Below, one piece after another: positions 45,074 through 55,489 of a stretch of DNA of 64,000 nt. Origin of the DNA: Calamus simplicifolius (Eukaryota; Streptophyta; Magnoliopsida; Arecales; Arecaceae); NCBI GenBank assembly GCA_900491605.1, contig UESW01001605.1:201407-265406 (forward strand), read 5' to 3'. Every line of letters starts with the position of its first letter. Position 1 is the first letter of the stretch. The notes under the pieces are model-generated. The model ran no database searches, had not been told where the DNA came from, and was given only the letters and a program-made list of their open reading frames with translations. Position numbers and translations under genes: made by a program.

Positions 45074-45474
45074 GTAGGCATCCTCTCATCTTATTTTGTT
45101 TCTTTCATTTTTTTTTTTTGTATTGAAGTCCGACCGAGGTTGGCATTTTGTACTCCTTGCAAGAGCAATGAAAAGTGTTGTTTTGATGAAACGCTTGACT
45201 TAATATCCATTAATGTGTGTGTAATTCCACTAAGACATTGCCTTCATGAGATTGCATGAACTGGAAACGAGCTCGGCCAGGGACTGAAGTAGCAGCTCAT
45301 GGTCGATGCCAAGGCGGAACCTCGAGGTATGGTAACCAAGTTTCGAAGGCTCGACCACCAACCTCGAATGTCGGTAGCCTTATCAGGCTGGGTGTGCCGA
45401 GGTGAACTCGAGCCAGAGGACCAATCGCACTTCAGTTCTAAAGTGCTGGGTTAAGCTCAGGCCTGGGCACCACT
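45074..45474. other. Spacer between antisense gene and array
   Basis: T-rich tract (about 45105-45120) just after the antisense stop, likely its 3' untranslated region. AATGAAAAG at 45167 may serve as a weak poly(A) signal. Then GC-rich sequence leads into the array. Confidence 0.4.
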
Positions 45475-46712
45475 AGTACGTCGGGCTTGAGGTACCGAGC
45501 CGAGCTTGGGCTTGAGGTGCCGAGGCGAGCTCGAGCTTGAGTGCCGATGGTACATCGAGCTTGAAGTGCCGAGGCAAGCTCGGGCTTGAGTGCCGATGGT
45601 ACATCGAGCTTGAAGTGCCGAGGCGAGCTCGGGCTTGAGTGCCGATGGTACATCGGGCTTGACGTGCCGAGCCGAGCTTGGGCTTGAGGTGCCGAGGCGA
45701 GCTCAGGCTTGAGTGCCAATGGTACATCGAGCTTAAAGTGCCGAGGCAAGCTCGGGCTTGAGTGCCGATGGTACATCATGCTTGAAGTGCCAAGGCGAGC
45801 TCAGGCTTGAGTACCGATGGTACATCAGGCTTGAGGTGCCGAGGTGAGCTCGGGCTTGAGGTGTCGAGGTGAGCTTGGTCTTGAGTGCTGATGGTACATC
45901 ATGCTTGAAGTGCCAAGGCGAGCTCAGGCTTGAGTACCGATGGTACATCAGGCTTGAGGTGAGGTGAGCTCGGGCTTGAGGTGTCGAGGTGAGCTTGGTC
46001 TTGAGTGCTGATGGTACATCGAGCTTGATGAGGTGAACTCAGGCTTGAGGTGCCGAGGTGAGCTCGGGCTTGAGTGCCGATGGTACATCGGGCTTGAGGT
46101 GCCGAGGTGAGCTCGGGCTTGAGTGTCGATGGTACATCGGGCTTGACATGCCGAGGTAAGCTCGGGCTTGAGGTACCGAGGTAAGCTCGGGCTTGAGTGC
46201 CGATGGTACATCGGGCTTGACGTGCCGAGGTGAGCTTGGGCTTGAGTGCCGATGGTACATCAGGCTTGACGTACCGAGATGAGCTCATGCTTAAGTGTTG
46301 ATGGTACATCATGCTTGAGGTGCCAAGCCGAGCTCGGGCTTGAGGTGTCGAGGTGAGCTCGGGCTTGAGTGCCGATGGTACATTGGGCTTGAAGTGCCGA
46401 GGTGAGCTTGGGCTTGAGTGTCGATGGTACATTAGGCTTGAGGTGCTGAGGCGAGCTTGGGCTTGAGGTGTCGAGGTGAGCTCAGGCTTGAGTACCGATG
46501 GTACATCGGGCTTGACATGCCGAGTTAAGCTCGGGCTTGAGGTGCCGAGGTGATCTCAGGCTTGAGTGCCGATGGTACATCGGGCTTGACGTGCCGAGGT
46601 GAGCTTGGGCTTGAGTGCCGATGGTACATCGGGCTTGACATGCCGAGGTGAGCTCGGGCTTGAGTGCCAATGGTACATCGGGCTTGAGGTGCCGAGGCGA
46701 GCTTGGGCTTGG
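45475..46712 (-). repeat. 1.2-kb GC-rich minisatellite in Tat-2
   Basis: Many copies of two alternating modules: GAGCTCGGGCTTGAGTGCCG followed by ATGGTACATCGGGCTTGA, and a shorter GGTGCCGAGGCGAGCTCGGG module. Combined units are about 48-79 bp, in irregular order. Several longer ORFs on both strands arise only from the repeat. It lies between the pol stop (46833) and the antisense gene, just as the arrays of Tat-1 do. Confidence 0.93.
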
Positions 46713-46832
46713 GATAGGAAGATGGATCACTCGAACGCTTGTTTCATTAGATAAAAACGGGATATACAGACTTCAGTGTTATAACAAGGAGGGAACGAGG
46801 TATCCAAACCTAAGATCATCCAGTTGCGTACA

Positions 46833-48061
46833 TCATTGGTAGTATTGGTAGAGGTTATCTGCATTCCAAGGGCAAGGGAGAGGCTTTTCGTCTAGACTTT
46901 TAATTCGGTATGCTCCATATTGAAGGGCTTCAGTGACTCGGTAAGGGCCTTTCCAATTTAGGGACAACTTGCCCCCCTCCATTGGTTTCGATACCTCAGC
47001 CTTCATGAGGACCAGATCTCCTACTAAGAAGGCTTTAAAGCGGACACGTGCATTATAGTACCTGGCAGCTCTCTGGTGGTAAGCTACCATTCTGTGGCAT
47101 GCTAGGTTGCGCGATTCTTCGACCAGGTCTAAGTTGGTTCACAGTCGGGCTGAGTTATCATCCTCATCATATGACTCCACCCGCGGGCTTAGAAGGCCGA
47201 TCTCCACGGGGATAATGGCCTCAGAGCCAAACACAAGGCTGAAGGGGGTCTTCCCGATGGGGACATGTGGCATAGTGTGGTAGGCCCATAGCACATTGGG
47301 AAGCTCCTCCACCCATCTTCCTTTGAAGTCATCCAACCGTATCCTTAGTCCTTGAAGGATGGTCCGATTTGTTACCTCAGCCGCTCCATTGGTCTGGAGA
47401 TGGCCGACCGAGGTGAACCGCTGGTGAATGCCCAGCTCGGCACAGAACTCTCTGAAAGGGGCATTATCGAACTACCGGCCGTTGTCAGTGACGAGAGTAT
47501 GAGGCAGTCCGAAGTGGCAGATGATGGACTTCCAAAAGATGGTCCTAACCTTATGCTCGATAATCTTCGCTAGCGCCTCCGCCTCCACCCACTTAGTGAA
47601 ATGGTCAATGGAGACAAGCAAAAATTTTCGCTGGACAGAAGTCAAGGGAAACGATCCTAGTATATCCATCCCCCATTAAGCAAAGGGCCATGGGACCGAC
47701 AAGGGACTCAGCGGTAGTTGGCCGTCGTTGAATGTGGGTGCGCCGCTGGCAACTGTTGCATCTCTGCACCAGCTCGGCCGCATCCTCCCTCATAGTGGGC
47801 CAGTAATATCCGTGTCGCATGGCCTTGTACGCAAGCGTCCTGCCCCCTGAGTGGTTCCCAGATACCTTCGTGGATCTCGCGTAGGATGTAGTCGGCGTCT
47901 GCTGAAGTGGCGCACTGGATGAGTGGGTAGGAGAAGGACTTCCGGTACAGGCGCCCATCTACCATCAGAAACTTGGGGGCTCGTCTCTTAAGCTTCTTGG
48001 CCTCTGCGGGATTATCAGGAGAGTGCCGTCGATGAGGTATCGGACGTACGCCTCCATCCAC
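46833..48061 (-). pseudogene. int: Tat-2 integrase (broken)
   Basis: Minus strand. The zinc domain falls in 48061-47605 in shifted frames (ILREIHEGIWE, HGYYWPTMREDA, CNSCQRRTHIQ). The core is at 47669-47472 (MDILGSFPLTSVQRKFLLV, SIDHFTKWVEAEAL, VTDNGR). Then comes 47336-47139 (VEELPNVLWAYHTMPHVPIG) and the C-terminal 47090-46833 (MVAYHQRAARYYNARV ending YQYYQ). Frameshifts cluster between 48180 and 47670; the rest is one frame with stops. A TAA stands just before MDILG where Tat elements have Gln or a similar residue. Confidence 0.88.
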
Positions 48062-48600
48062 GAGGGTTCTTGGTGGATCGATAGGGCCTCCTCGGACAGG
48101 TCGATGCTCGGAACTTCCAGACGCTCCAAGTATGTTCTCCCCAGGGCCCCCTCAGCCGAGGTGGCCAATCAGGATACTGCGTCGGCCCTGGCATTCTTGC
48201 CCCTGGGGATATAACTACACTAAAATGGGTAAATGACAAGGACTATGATTGGACCTTACCCAGGTAGTGGGACATAATTAGATCCCGAGCCTCGTATTCC
48301 CTAGTGACCTGCCCGAAAATGAGTTGGAAATCGGTGAAGGCTCGGAGGCGCTCCACTTCGAGCTCCTTGGCCAGTCTCATGCCAGCCAGCAAGGCTTCAT
48401 ACTCTGCCTGATTGTTGATTGCGGGAAAGAGGTACCATAGGGCATACTCCACTGTTTCCCCCTCGGGGCTAGCTAGAATGAGGCCGGCTCTGCTCCCCTG
48501 AGAATTCGAAGCACCATCGACGTGGAGGATCCAATCCCGCCCCTCACCCTTGGCCACCGTATTTGGAGGGGCCGAGTGGGGCTCATCGAGTGTCTCCTCG
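48062..48600 (-). pseudogene. Tat-2 second, archaeal-type RNase H domain
   Basis: Minus strand. WILHVDGASNSQGSRAGLIL (48526-48467), NQAEYEALLAGMRLAKELEV and RAFTDFQLIFGQV follow the same Asp-Glu-Asp plan as in Tat-1. This is the extra RNase H of the Tat lineage. The domain is open from 48557 to 48243; the following linker is broken by stops and shifts. Confidence 0.82.
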
Positions 48601-49925
48601 GCCTAGGTGCACTCAACTAGGAAGTCTGCAAGGACTTGGGACTTCATGGCCGACCTCGATCAAAAGGATAGATCAAACTCTCCCAACTTGATTGCCCATT
48701 TCACAAGCCAGCCCGAGGTATCGGGCTGGGATAGAATTGCTTTGAGCGGCTGGTCTGTGAGAACCACTACCGAATGGGCTTGAAAGTAGGGCCTGAGGCA
48801 CTGAGCAGATACGATTAGTGCAAAAATGATCTTTTCGGTGTGGGAGTACCTGGTCTCTGTGTCATGAAGCACCTTGCTGATATAATAGATGGGCTTCTAA
48901 GTTCCATCGGCATCGGAGCGGACAAGCACAGAGCTCACGGCCTCGGCCGAGGCCGCGAGGTAGAGGAAGAGCTCTTCTCCATTCCTTGGCTTGGACAACA
49001 GGGGGGGAGTGGATAAGAACTCCCTCAGCCCCTCAAATGCTCTTTGACACTCTTCAGTCCACTCAAAGCCGTTGACCTTGCGCAGGGCCTTGAAGAAGGG
49101 TAGACACCTCTCTATAGACTTTGACAAGAAGTGGCTTAAAGCTGCCACCCGTCCTGTCAGACACTAAATCTCCTTTTTGTTAGCTGGGGGCTTCATGTCA
49201 AGGAGGGCTTGCATCTTGTTTGGGTTCGCCTCTATTCCTTGCTGAGTCACCATAAAGCTGAGGAATTTGTCGGCCGTGACTCCGAAGGTACACTTTCGAG
49301 GGTTCAGCTTTATTTGACAGCGATGAAGATTGTCAAAGATCTCTATCAGGTCGACAATATGATCGTCGGCATGAACGCTTTTAGTGAGCATATTGTCCAT
49401 GTGGACTTCCATGTTGCGCCCGATCTGGCCTTCGAAGACCCTGTTCATTACCCTTTGGTACATAGCCCCTGCATTCTTTAGCCCAAATGGCATCACCCTG
49501 TAGCAATAGATGCCCTTCTCGATCACAAAGGAGGTGGCCTCCTCGTCCATCGGGTCCATCTTGATCTGATTGTATCCTGAAAAGGCATCCATGAAGTTGA
49601 GGATTTTTTGGCCCGAGGTAGCGTCCACCAATTGGTCAATCCTAGGCAGTGGGAAACTATCCTTGGGGCATGCCTTGTTGAGATCGGTGAAATCGACACA
49701 CATTCTCCAACTCCCATTGACCTTGCAGACCATCACAACATTGGCTAACCAGTCCGGATAATGTACTTCCCGGATATGTCCAGCGGCCAGCGGCTTGCAG
49801 ACCTCCTCGTTGATAGCCTTCTGCTGCTCAGGGGCGAAGCTTCTTTTCTTTTGCCGAACCGACCGGCACTGCGGATTAAGGCTGAGCTTGTGGGTAATCA
49901 CATCGGGGGGAATGCCCGGCATGTC
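48601..49925 (-). pseudogene. pol: Tat-2 reverse transcriptase and RNase H, altered active site
   Basis: Minus strand, one frame with three stops. RT 49922-49164: QKKRSFAPEQQKAINEEV, the CVDFTDLNKACPKDSF block, FMDAFSGYNQIKMD, MPFGLKNAGAMYQRVM. The catalytic box reads HMDN (49403-49392) where YVDD is expected, so one metal-binding Asp is Asn and the enzyme should be inactive. RNase H: GEELFLYLAASAEAVSSVLV (49148-48897), LHDTETRYSHTEKI and LTDQPLKAILSQPDTSG (48872-48660). Stops after KKEI and GT, at 49164 and 48897, look like CAG changed to TAG. Confidence 0.9.
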
Positions 49926-50600
49926 CGAGGCCGATCAAGCAAACACGTCTGAGTTGGCCCGAAGGAAGGTGGGGAGCCGAGCCCTTGCTTCATCGGATAG
50001 CAGCGACCCAACCCGAACAATCTTAGCCAGGTCCTCCCATAAGGGGAAAGTCAATAAGTGCTCGACCGGTTCCTCCCTCCTCTCTGAATCTCTAGGATCC
50101 ACCAGCTCTGCCATTGGTGGGGTCGGCCCCTCCCGAGGGCCAGGTGTCATATGATAGCAGAGGGACAGAAGGCTCCTCTTCCTGCGCATCTCTCCTACTC
50201 CTTTATTGGTTGGAACCTCACCAGCAACCTCTTGGTGGAAATGACGGTGTCCAACAAATTTAACCTAGGGCTGCCTAGGATGGCATTGTAAGCCAGAGGG
50301 ACCCGCGCAACGAGAAATCTCACCATGACCATTTTCTGGCGGGGTGCCATCCCAGCTATGATCGGAAGGATAATTTCCCCCTCTACCTTCACAAAATCCC
50401 CATTGAAACCCATGAGGGCGTGGCAACGGGCCGAAGGGAGTCATGGGACAAGCTCATACGAACAAATGCATCGTAACTTAAAATGTCAGCCGAGCTTTCA
50501 CTATCCACCAATATCCTTTTTACATGTTGTTTGCAACTATCATAGAAACAACAACACTATCATCATTTGAATTGTTCACCCCCTCTAGGTCCCTTTCAAA
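49926..50600 (-). pseudogene. pro: Tat-2 protease region, altered active site
   Basis: Minus strand. ILVDSESSADIL at about 50519-50484 matches the aspartic protease DSG motif, but Gly is Glu (GGA to GAA), so activity is unlikely. Then come MGFNGDFVKVEGEI (50413 on) and NAILGSPRLN, the second conserved motif. A segment in another frame, 50189-49935, links to RT (LPTFLRANSDVFA). Confidence 0.82.
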
Positions 50601-52226
50601 GAAAGGAATTATAGGTTCCTTTCCTCCTCCCCCTAAACCTCTTAGACAGGCCACCGGCCCCCAAGAGATCATGGCCACCGTCTTCTCAGTCGGACTATGT
50701 TGACTTCAGCCTGAGCAAGCGGGGGCACGGACAGGCCCGGTGTAGTTGGATTTGTCTTCAGATGAACTTGCCGAGGTAGCCTTGCTGAACGAGGTCCTCG
50801 ATCGCCCTCTTGAGTTGGCGGCAGCTCTCTGTATCGTGCCCGTGGTCTCAATGGAAACGACAATAGAGATTTTTATCATGGGAGACTCCGGGCTTCAGGG
50901 AGGGGGGTGTTGAAGGAACGGCTCACCTTCGATCTCCATCAGGATGTGAGATATCGGAGCGAGCAGGATGGTGTGAATTCCTTCCCTAGGAGCGAGGGCC
51001 TTTAGCCGATTGTCGGGTCGTTGGGATGGCTCAGGCCTCTCCTGCTGTGGCCTATCGGATGTAAGCCGGGATTGCTTCTTATTTGGGCCTCCATCTGCCT
51101 CGCACCGGAAGGAGTCGGCTTTATCAGCATGGATGTACTTGTGCGCTCGGCCCAACAGTTCGACGTAGGAGCTCGGCGGCTTCTTATCGAGGGAGTATGC
51201 AAAGCAGAAGGGGCGAAGCCCTCGCTTCAGGGCCAGAGTTGCAACTGAGTCATCAAGATTGTAAACCTCAAGCGTAGCTTCCTTGAACCGAGCTATGAAA
51301 TCTTTCAGCGACTCACCACCCTTTAAGATGGATGGCGAACAGGCTGTCGGCTACCCATGGAATTTTTCGACAGGTATTGAAATGCGCCAAAAAAGCTCTC
51401 TCTAGCTGTCGAAAGGAGTTAATGCTTCGTGGGGGCAGCCAGGAATACCAGGCCCGCACTGCCTTTTGAGATTGCAAAAAGGCAATGCAAGGAGAGAATC
51501 AGTCGCTCCCTGGACCTGCATAAAGACCTTGTAGCTTTCCAAGTGATCTAGGGGGTCAGCAGTGTTGTCATAAGGGTCCAGTTGGGGTAAGCGAAAGCGA
51601 GTGGAGATTGGCTCCTCCATTATGCGGCGAGACAGGGGGGGACGGTTGTCATAGTCCGCCTTCGCGAGTTGATAACCCGGCGGTTGAGCTCCTCCAACCG
51701 CTGATTATACTCCTCTAGGTGCCGCTCAGCCCGGCGGATGACACGCCCATTGAAAGACCCTTCTCTCGAGGATCCCATGGACGGGGATGGGTTGTGGCAG
51801 TAACGATGTCTTCACTCGGCTTCCTTCCCTGCCGCCGCCTGCAAGAGTTGTCAGAATGACAGAAAGGAGATCGAGGTCTTTTGGAAGCCTCCCGGTAGAG
51901 ACGACCGAGGGATACATATCGGTAGGGGACCTCCCAGTGGAAGCTCTCCCGCGGGTGGACTGCTGACTGGGAGGAGCAAGCCTAGCATTGGAGAAAGGGG
52001 GTTGTGGCCCTTGCTGCGAAGCCACCACCTGCTACTGCAGGTGCTGGACCACGCCACCAAGGAATGAACTGCACAGCAAGAGCGTACTCGGTCACCCTGC
52101 GCTGGTGACATGGCGGGATGGGGAAAGGGACCGGAGGGTCTGGGAAGCTGGCTTCTGGCTGCTCCGACTCTTCATAATGCCCCCAAGACCCTCAGGCGAA
52201 ACCTCCTACGCTCGTGTTACCACCAT
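50601..52226 (-). pseudogene. gag: Tat-2 gag (broken)
   Basis: Minus strand. The likely ATG at 52226 (MVVTRA) is followed within seven codons by a TAG. It continues through Pro/Gln/Ser-rich sequence (52028-51726) and the gag domain start (51620-51402, LPQLDPYDNTADPLDHLESY). Near 50870-50780 lies the zinc-knuckle-like CRFH-DHGHDTESC with a TGA in place of the Arg codon between its two halves. Other segments are in shifted frames. Same plan as Tat-1 gag but more decayed. Confidence 0.8.
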
Positions 52227-52309
52227 CTTATCGCGTAGGGAAAGGAAGTGAAAGCCTATAGCCTTAGAGCACCAAACTCTGCTCTTCTTCTCTTCGTTCT
52301 CTACTCCCC

Positions 52310-52327
52310 CTTCCTCGTGCGCCAATC
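52310..52327 (-). other. Tat-2 primer binding site
   Basis: On the minus strand the LTR end ...CTACAACA is followed by GATTGGCGCACGAGGAAG. The TTGGCGC core equals that of Tat-1. Confidence 0.65.
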
Positions 52328-52510
52328 TGTTGTAGCCAAAGCACGTCTTCTTGACACCGGATGATGAAGGAGCTTCTGTTCCCACCTCCTAGATAGCAAG
52401 CCTGCAAGAAGTCCTCAAGGACTGGAAGTTTTCGGTGAGGACCCTCCGATGGTCAAGTTAGTGCCTTGGAAAACAGTTCGATAGTTTACCCCCAGAAAAG
52501 CCTAACTTAT

Positions 52511-52520
52511 CCTTTTTATA
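52511..52520 (-). promoter_or_regulatory. TATA box of Tat-2 5' LTR
   Basis: TATAAAAAGG on the minus strand. The left LTR lacks this segment (compare GCCTATCTTCTGAAG near 41870-41885). Confidence 0.55.
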
Positions 52521-52737
52521 CCTTTTCTGATGTCCCCTTTTTGCACGCTTTTCATGGAGTAGTGGCTGTACAGGCGATAGTGGCCTGGCTACGTTCGTAA
52601 CGTCCCATTATCCGCAATCGTCGGGAGCTAGTAGGCCCTGTGGTGGTCACCAGAGACTAATGCGCTATGTGGTAGTTGCGAGGAGATAGTGGGCCACGTG
52701 GCGGTTGCCGAGGACTGGTGGGCCACACCAAGGGAAA

Positions 52738-53012
52738 CCTTGGAGGTTCGAGGCCGAGGGGGGCGTGGAGGTCCGAGGCCGAGAGGACCCTGGGGGTCCG
52801 AGATCGAAGGGACCATGGAGGTCCGAGGCCGAAGGGACTGCGAAGATCCAAGGACGAGGGGACTGCGGAAGCCCAAGGCTGAGGGGACCACGGAGGTCCG
52901 AGGCCGAGGGGACCCTGCGAGGTCCGAGGCCGAGGGGACCACGGAGGTCCGAGGCCGAGGGGACCCTGGGAGTCCAAGGCCGAGGGGACCGCGGAGGTCC
53001 GAGGCCGAGGGA
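52738..53012 (-). repeat. 25-bp array in Tat-2 5' LTR, about eleven units
   Basis: Units of 24-27 bp of the form GGAGGTCCGAGGCCGAGGGG plus about five bases. The ORFs seen across it on both strands are by-products. Confidence 0.93.
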
Positions 53013-53160
53013 ACTCTCCGTTAGCCCCTTATCTCGTTAACTTTAACGGCGCTTGATCAGCCACATCATGTCCCAATCTCCTCGTCATCGGCGTCTCTGG
53101 GATTTTTATATGAACTCCAAACCATGGGAATGAGGGAACTCGTCGTCAGCATCTCCAGGA

Positions 53161-53460
53161 TTTAAGGCACAACGAGGGAAGCCACGGGAGCTCAAGGATG
53201 AAGGGAGGCGGCACTCAGGATTTAGGGCACAACAAGGGAAGCCACGAGAGCTCAAGGATGAAGGGAGGTGGAACTCGGAATTTAGGGCACAATAAGGGAA
53301 GCTGCGGGAGCTTAGGGATGAAGGGAGGTGGCACTCGGATTTAGGGCACAATGAGGAAAGCCGCGGGAGCTTAGGGATGAAGGTGGCGGCACTCGGGATT
53401 TAGCGCACAACAAGGGAATTGAAGCCGCGGGAGCTTAGGGATGAAGGGAGGCAGCACTTG
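53161..53460 (+). repeat. 60-bp tandem array beside Tat-2
   Basis: Five copies, the first three exactly 60 bp apart and the last two 59 and about 65 bp. The unit contains TTTAGGGCACAACAAGGGAA, GCCGCGGGAGCT and AGGATGAAGGGAGG. It lies 92 bp right of the Tat-2 LTR, in CACTA sequence by position. Confidence 0.93.
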
Positions 53461-53514
53461 GGACTTTGATGCAGCGCTTGGGACTTTGGGCAGAATGAGG
53501 GATTTTTAGCAAGT

Positions 53515-54147
53515 CTTTTCCTCTACGATTCATGAAAATTGTAGGAAAAGAGTAGCCTTTGCTGCGAAATTTTGCCTACAGATAATTATAGGCAAAGGCT
53601 AGCCAATGCCTTTGCCTACAAATTTTATAAGTTTATAGGAAAAAAATAGCAGTAAGCCTTCGTCTGCTATTTTTTTATAAAATCGTAGGCACTGTATCCT
53701 TGCCTACGAAATTCATAAAATTCTTAAGCAAAGGTTCACCTAAAATCATTGCCTACAAATAAAACTAATTTCGTAGGCAAAGCTCGAGTGAACCTTTGCC
53801 TGTGATTTTTATTATGTCTTAGAAAAAGATCCAAATAGAAGAGACTTTTTAAGAAAATTTTTGGCGGATGATTTTACCTTCAAAAATTTATTGACTCAAG
53901 AACAAAAACATTCCCTACGATTTTCATGCAAATTTTTTTTTTTCACAAGAGGCCTTTTCCTATGATTTTGAGTTTATCGTAAGAAAATATTTTTTATAAT
54001 AATAAAAAAATATTCTTTATATTAGAATTTTTTCACTATAGAATTTTTCTCTACAATTTCAAAAATCGTAGGGAAAGGTTTCTTTTATCTACGACTTTAA
54101 ATTCGTAGGCGCAAAAATTATAGACAAAGCCTACATTTGTTGTAGTG
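53515..54147 (-). repeat. CACTA right terminus and subterminal repeats
   Basis: Terminal word TTTGTTGTAGTG at 54136-54147. Over 600 bp inside it, many direct and inverted copies of words such as TTGCCTACGA, GTAGGCAAAGG and AAATCGTAGG occur. Such subterminal repeats are the binding sites of the accessory transposon protein in En/Spm. The three bases outside are CCA, the expected length of a CACTA target duplication; its partner was not found. Confidence 0.8.
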
Positions 54148-54742
54148 CCAACCCTATAAAAATGAATTGCTCTCTTTGATGTCCACGAGAGAGGAGATTG
54201 GTAATATGAAAAATCAAATTTCTTTTTCACCATCGTAGGCTAACACTAGCCGATCAAGTGCTTGCATCTCTTCCTGGTATTTGTGGGCATATATATATAA
54301 ATTACCAACATGAGTGATCAAAAAGATTGATGGATATAGACGAGCATCTCATGGTCAAGGAAAAGAATCAACATATTGGAAAAAAGCATGTAAAACCAGA
54401 GGTGTATTGAGAATAGAGACCTAAACCTCATAAATCAATATATGTTAACTAAATGAAGTTGGATATATATTAAAAATGAAAAAGGTCTTTGGAGGAATAT
54501 TGTTGCTACTTCTTATCATAGGAAAGAGAAGCCTAGTGCCCTCTTTTTGTCCATGTCATATATTTTAAAAGAATATACTTGCTTAAACCCAAGGAATGAA
54601 TAGGATGGAAAGATATTATGAAGAGTTTTTTTTCCTTTTTATCCATTGATCATCATGTACTTTTTCTTTGGTGCGGCATTCAAATATTGAAAAAATTCTA
54701 CATAAACTCATAATGTTCCACGTATGTAGGTATGTATGTATG

Positions 54743-54807
<65 letters not shown>

Positions 54808-54895
54808 TTTTATGCACATTTAGATTAGGACTCTATGTGATCAAGCTTGATGATGCCCGATCATTGATAACAAACATCATAGGCCTCCGTGAAGT
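54148..54895. other. Sequence between CACTA and Tat-3
   Basis: AT-rich, no gene recognised. The missing last exon of the kinase gene was looked for here and not seen. Contains a (TA)n tract. Confidence 0.4.
54749..54805. repeat. (TA)n microsatellite
   Basis: About 28 TA dinucleotides, preceded by GTATGTATGTATGTGTGTGC. Repetitive Tyr/Ile readings on both strands are by-products. Confidence 0.95.
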
Positions 54896-55207
54896 TGTTG
54901 ACGAAGCTATCCCTTAAGGAGAGACTTGCAAAAAGTTTCGAGGCCGGAGGTTGTTCCGATGGGGATCCTCCGACGGATAAGTCAGCGACCGGAGTCACAA
55001 TCGTAAGCTTGAAAAAGCTCGTAAGAAAAAAGCTCAGAGATTGGGGTGTTCTCTGAGTATTTTGAGTGTGTTAAGTGTGTCTTACCTTGCTCAGGATCCC
55101 TTTTACCCTTTTAAGGACCCTTGGTTTTTGTTTAAAAATTAGCCACATGGGATTCTGTGAAGAAGAATATCTACTAAACTCATGATGATTACGTGAGTTC
55201 AGAGATG

Positions 55208-55363
55208 GTTGGTAGGCCTGGTCCCATTGGGCGCATGAGTCAGGTAGTTGATGGGCCTGGTCCTATCGGACGCGTGGGTCAAGTAGTTGGTGGGCCTGAT
55301 CCCATCAGACACGTGGGTTAGGTGGTTAGTGGGTCTGGTTCCATCGAGCGCGTGGGTCAGGTG
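55208..55363 (-). repeat. 39-bp array in Tat-3 LTR
   Basis: Four exact-length copies (4 x 39) of GTTGATGGGCCTGGTCCTAT followed by CGGACGCGTGGGTCAAGTA, with substitutions. Confidence 0.92.
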
Positions 55364-55489
55364 GTTGGTGTGCTCGGCTCACGTGGGGGGCCACGTGAGC
55401 ATCACAGTTCACTCGAAAGTCGATGCGGAGGCTAATGTCGCAATCAGTACTGAGGCTGACTCTGGAGAGGATGGGCCGCAAGGCTGACT

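Larger units (their letters stand above)
41698..53068 (-). mobile_element. Tat-2: complete Tat-lineage Ty3/gypsy element nested in the CACTA
   Basis: 11.4 kb on the minus strand: 5' LTR 52328-53068, primer site, gag, protease, RT, RNase H, archaeal-type RNase H, integrase (to 46833), a tandem array (45475-46712), an antisense spliced ORF (42758-45073, plus strand), polypurine tract, 3' LTR 41698-42271. Flanks are CGTCC (41693-41697) and TGTCC (53069-53073), a 5-bp duplication with one mismatch. The element is dead: protease and RT active sites are altered and there are many stops. Confidence 0.92.
52328..53068 (-). repeat. Tat-2 5' LTR (right)
   Basis: 741 bp, TGTTGTAGCCAAAGC ... CAGCCACATCA. 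Contains the longer (about eleven-unit) array and the TATAAAAAGG box lacking in the other LTR. Confidence 0.95.
24936..54147 (-). mobile_element. CACTA (En/Spm) DNA transposon enlarged by two nested LTR elements; left end not found
   Basis: The right terminus is TTTGTTGTAGTG (54136-54147), the reverse complement of the usual plant CACTACAACAAA. Inside it lie subterminal repeats with CCTACGA/GTAGGCAAAG words. On the minus strand come the tnpD transposase (39911 to 36550, resuming 26271) and Transposase_24-like sequence (25913 to about 25340). Copia-A (26272-36549) interrupts tnpD, and Tat-2 (41698-53068) lies in the upstream part. Taking out both insertions and one copy of each duplication leaves about 7.6 kb right of 24936. 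No CACTA-type terminus was found on the left, so 24936 is a placeholder. The linking of the 54147 terminus to this transposase is inferred from order and strand. Confidence 0.65.

Noticed and set aside
45438..46730. Many MYHRHSSPSSPRHFKP-type frames on the minus strand
   Set aside because: They are translations of the Tat-2 minisatellite; order of units is irregular and no start context or domain exists.
52628..53040. Overlapping Gly/Arg/Pro-rich frames
   Set aside because: They lie in the LTR array of Tat-2.
53106..53351. 82-codon minus-strand frame
   Set aside because: It is the 60-bp array read through; period is a multiple of three.
54616..54917. Poly-Tyr/Ile frames
   Set aside because: Low-complexity translation of (TA)n.
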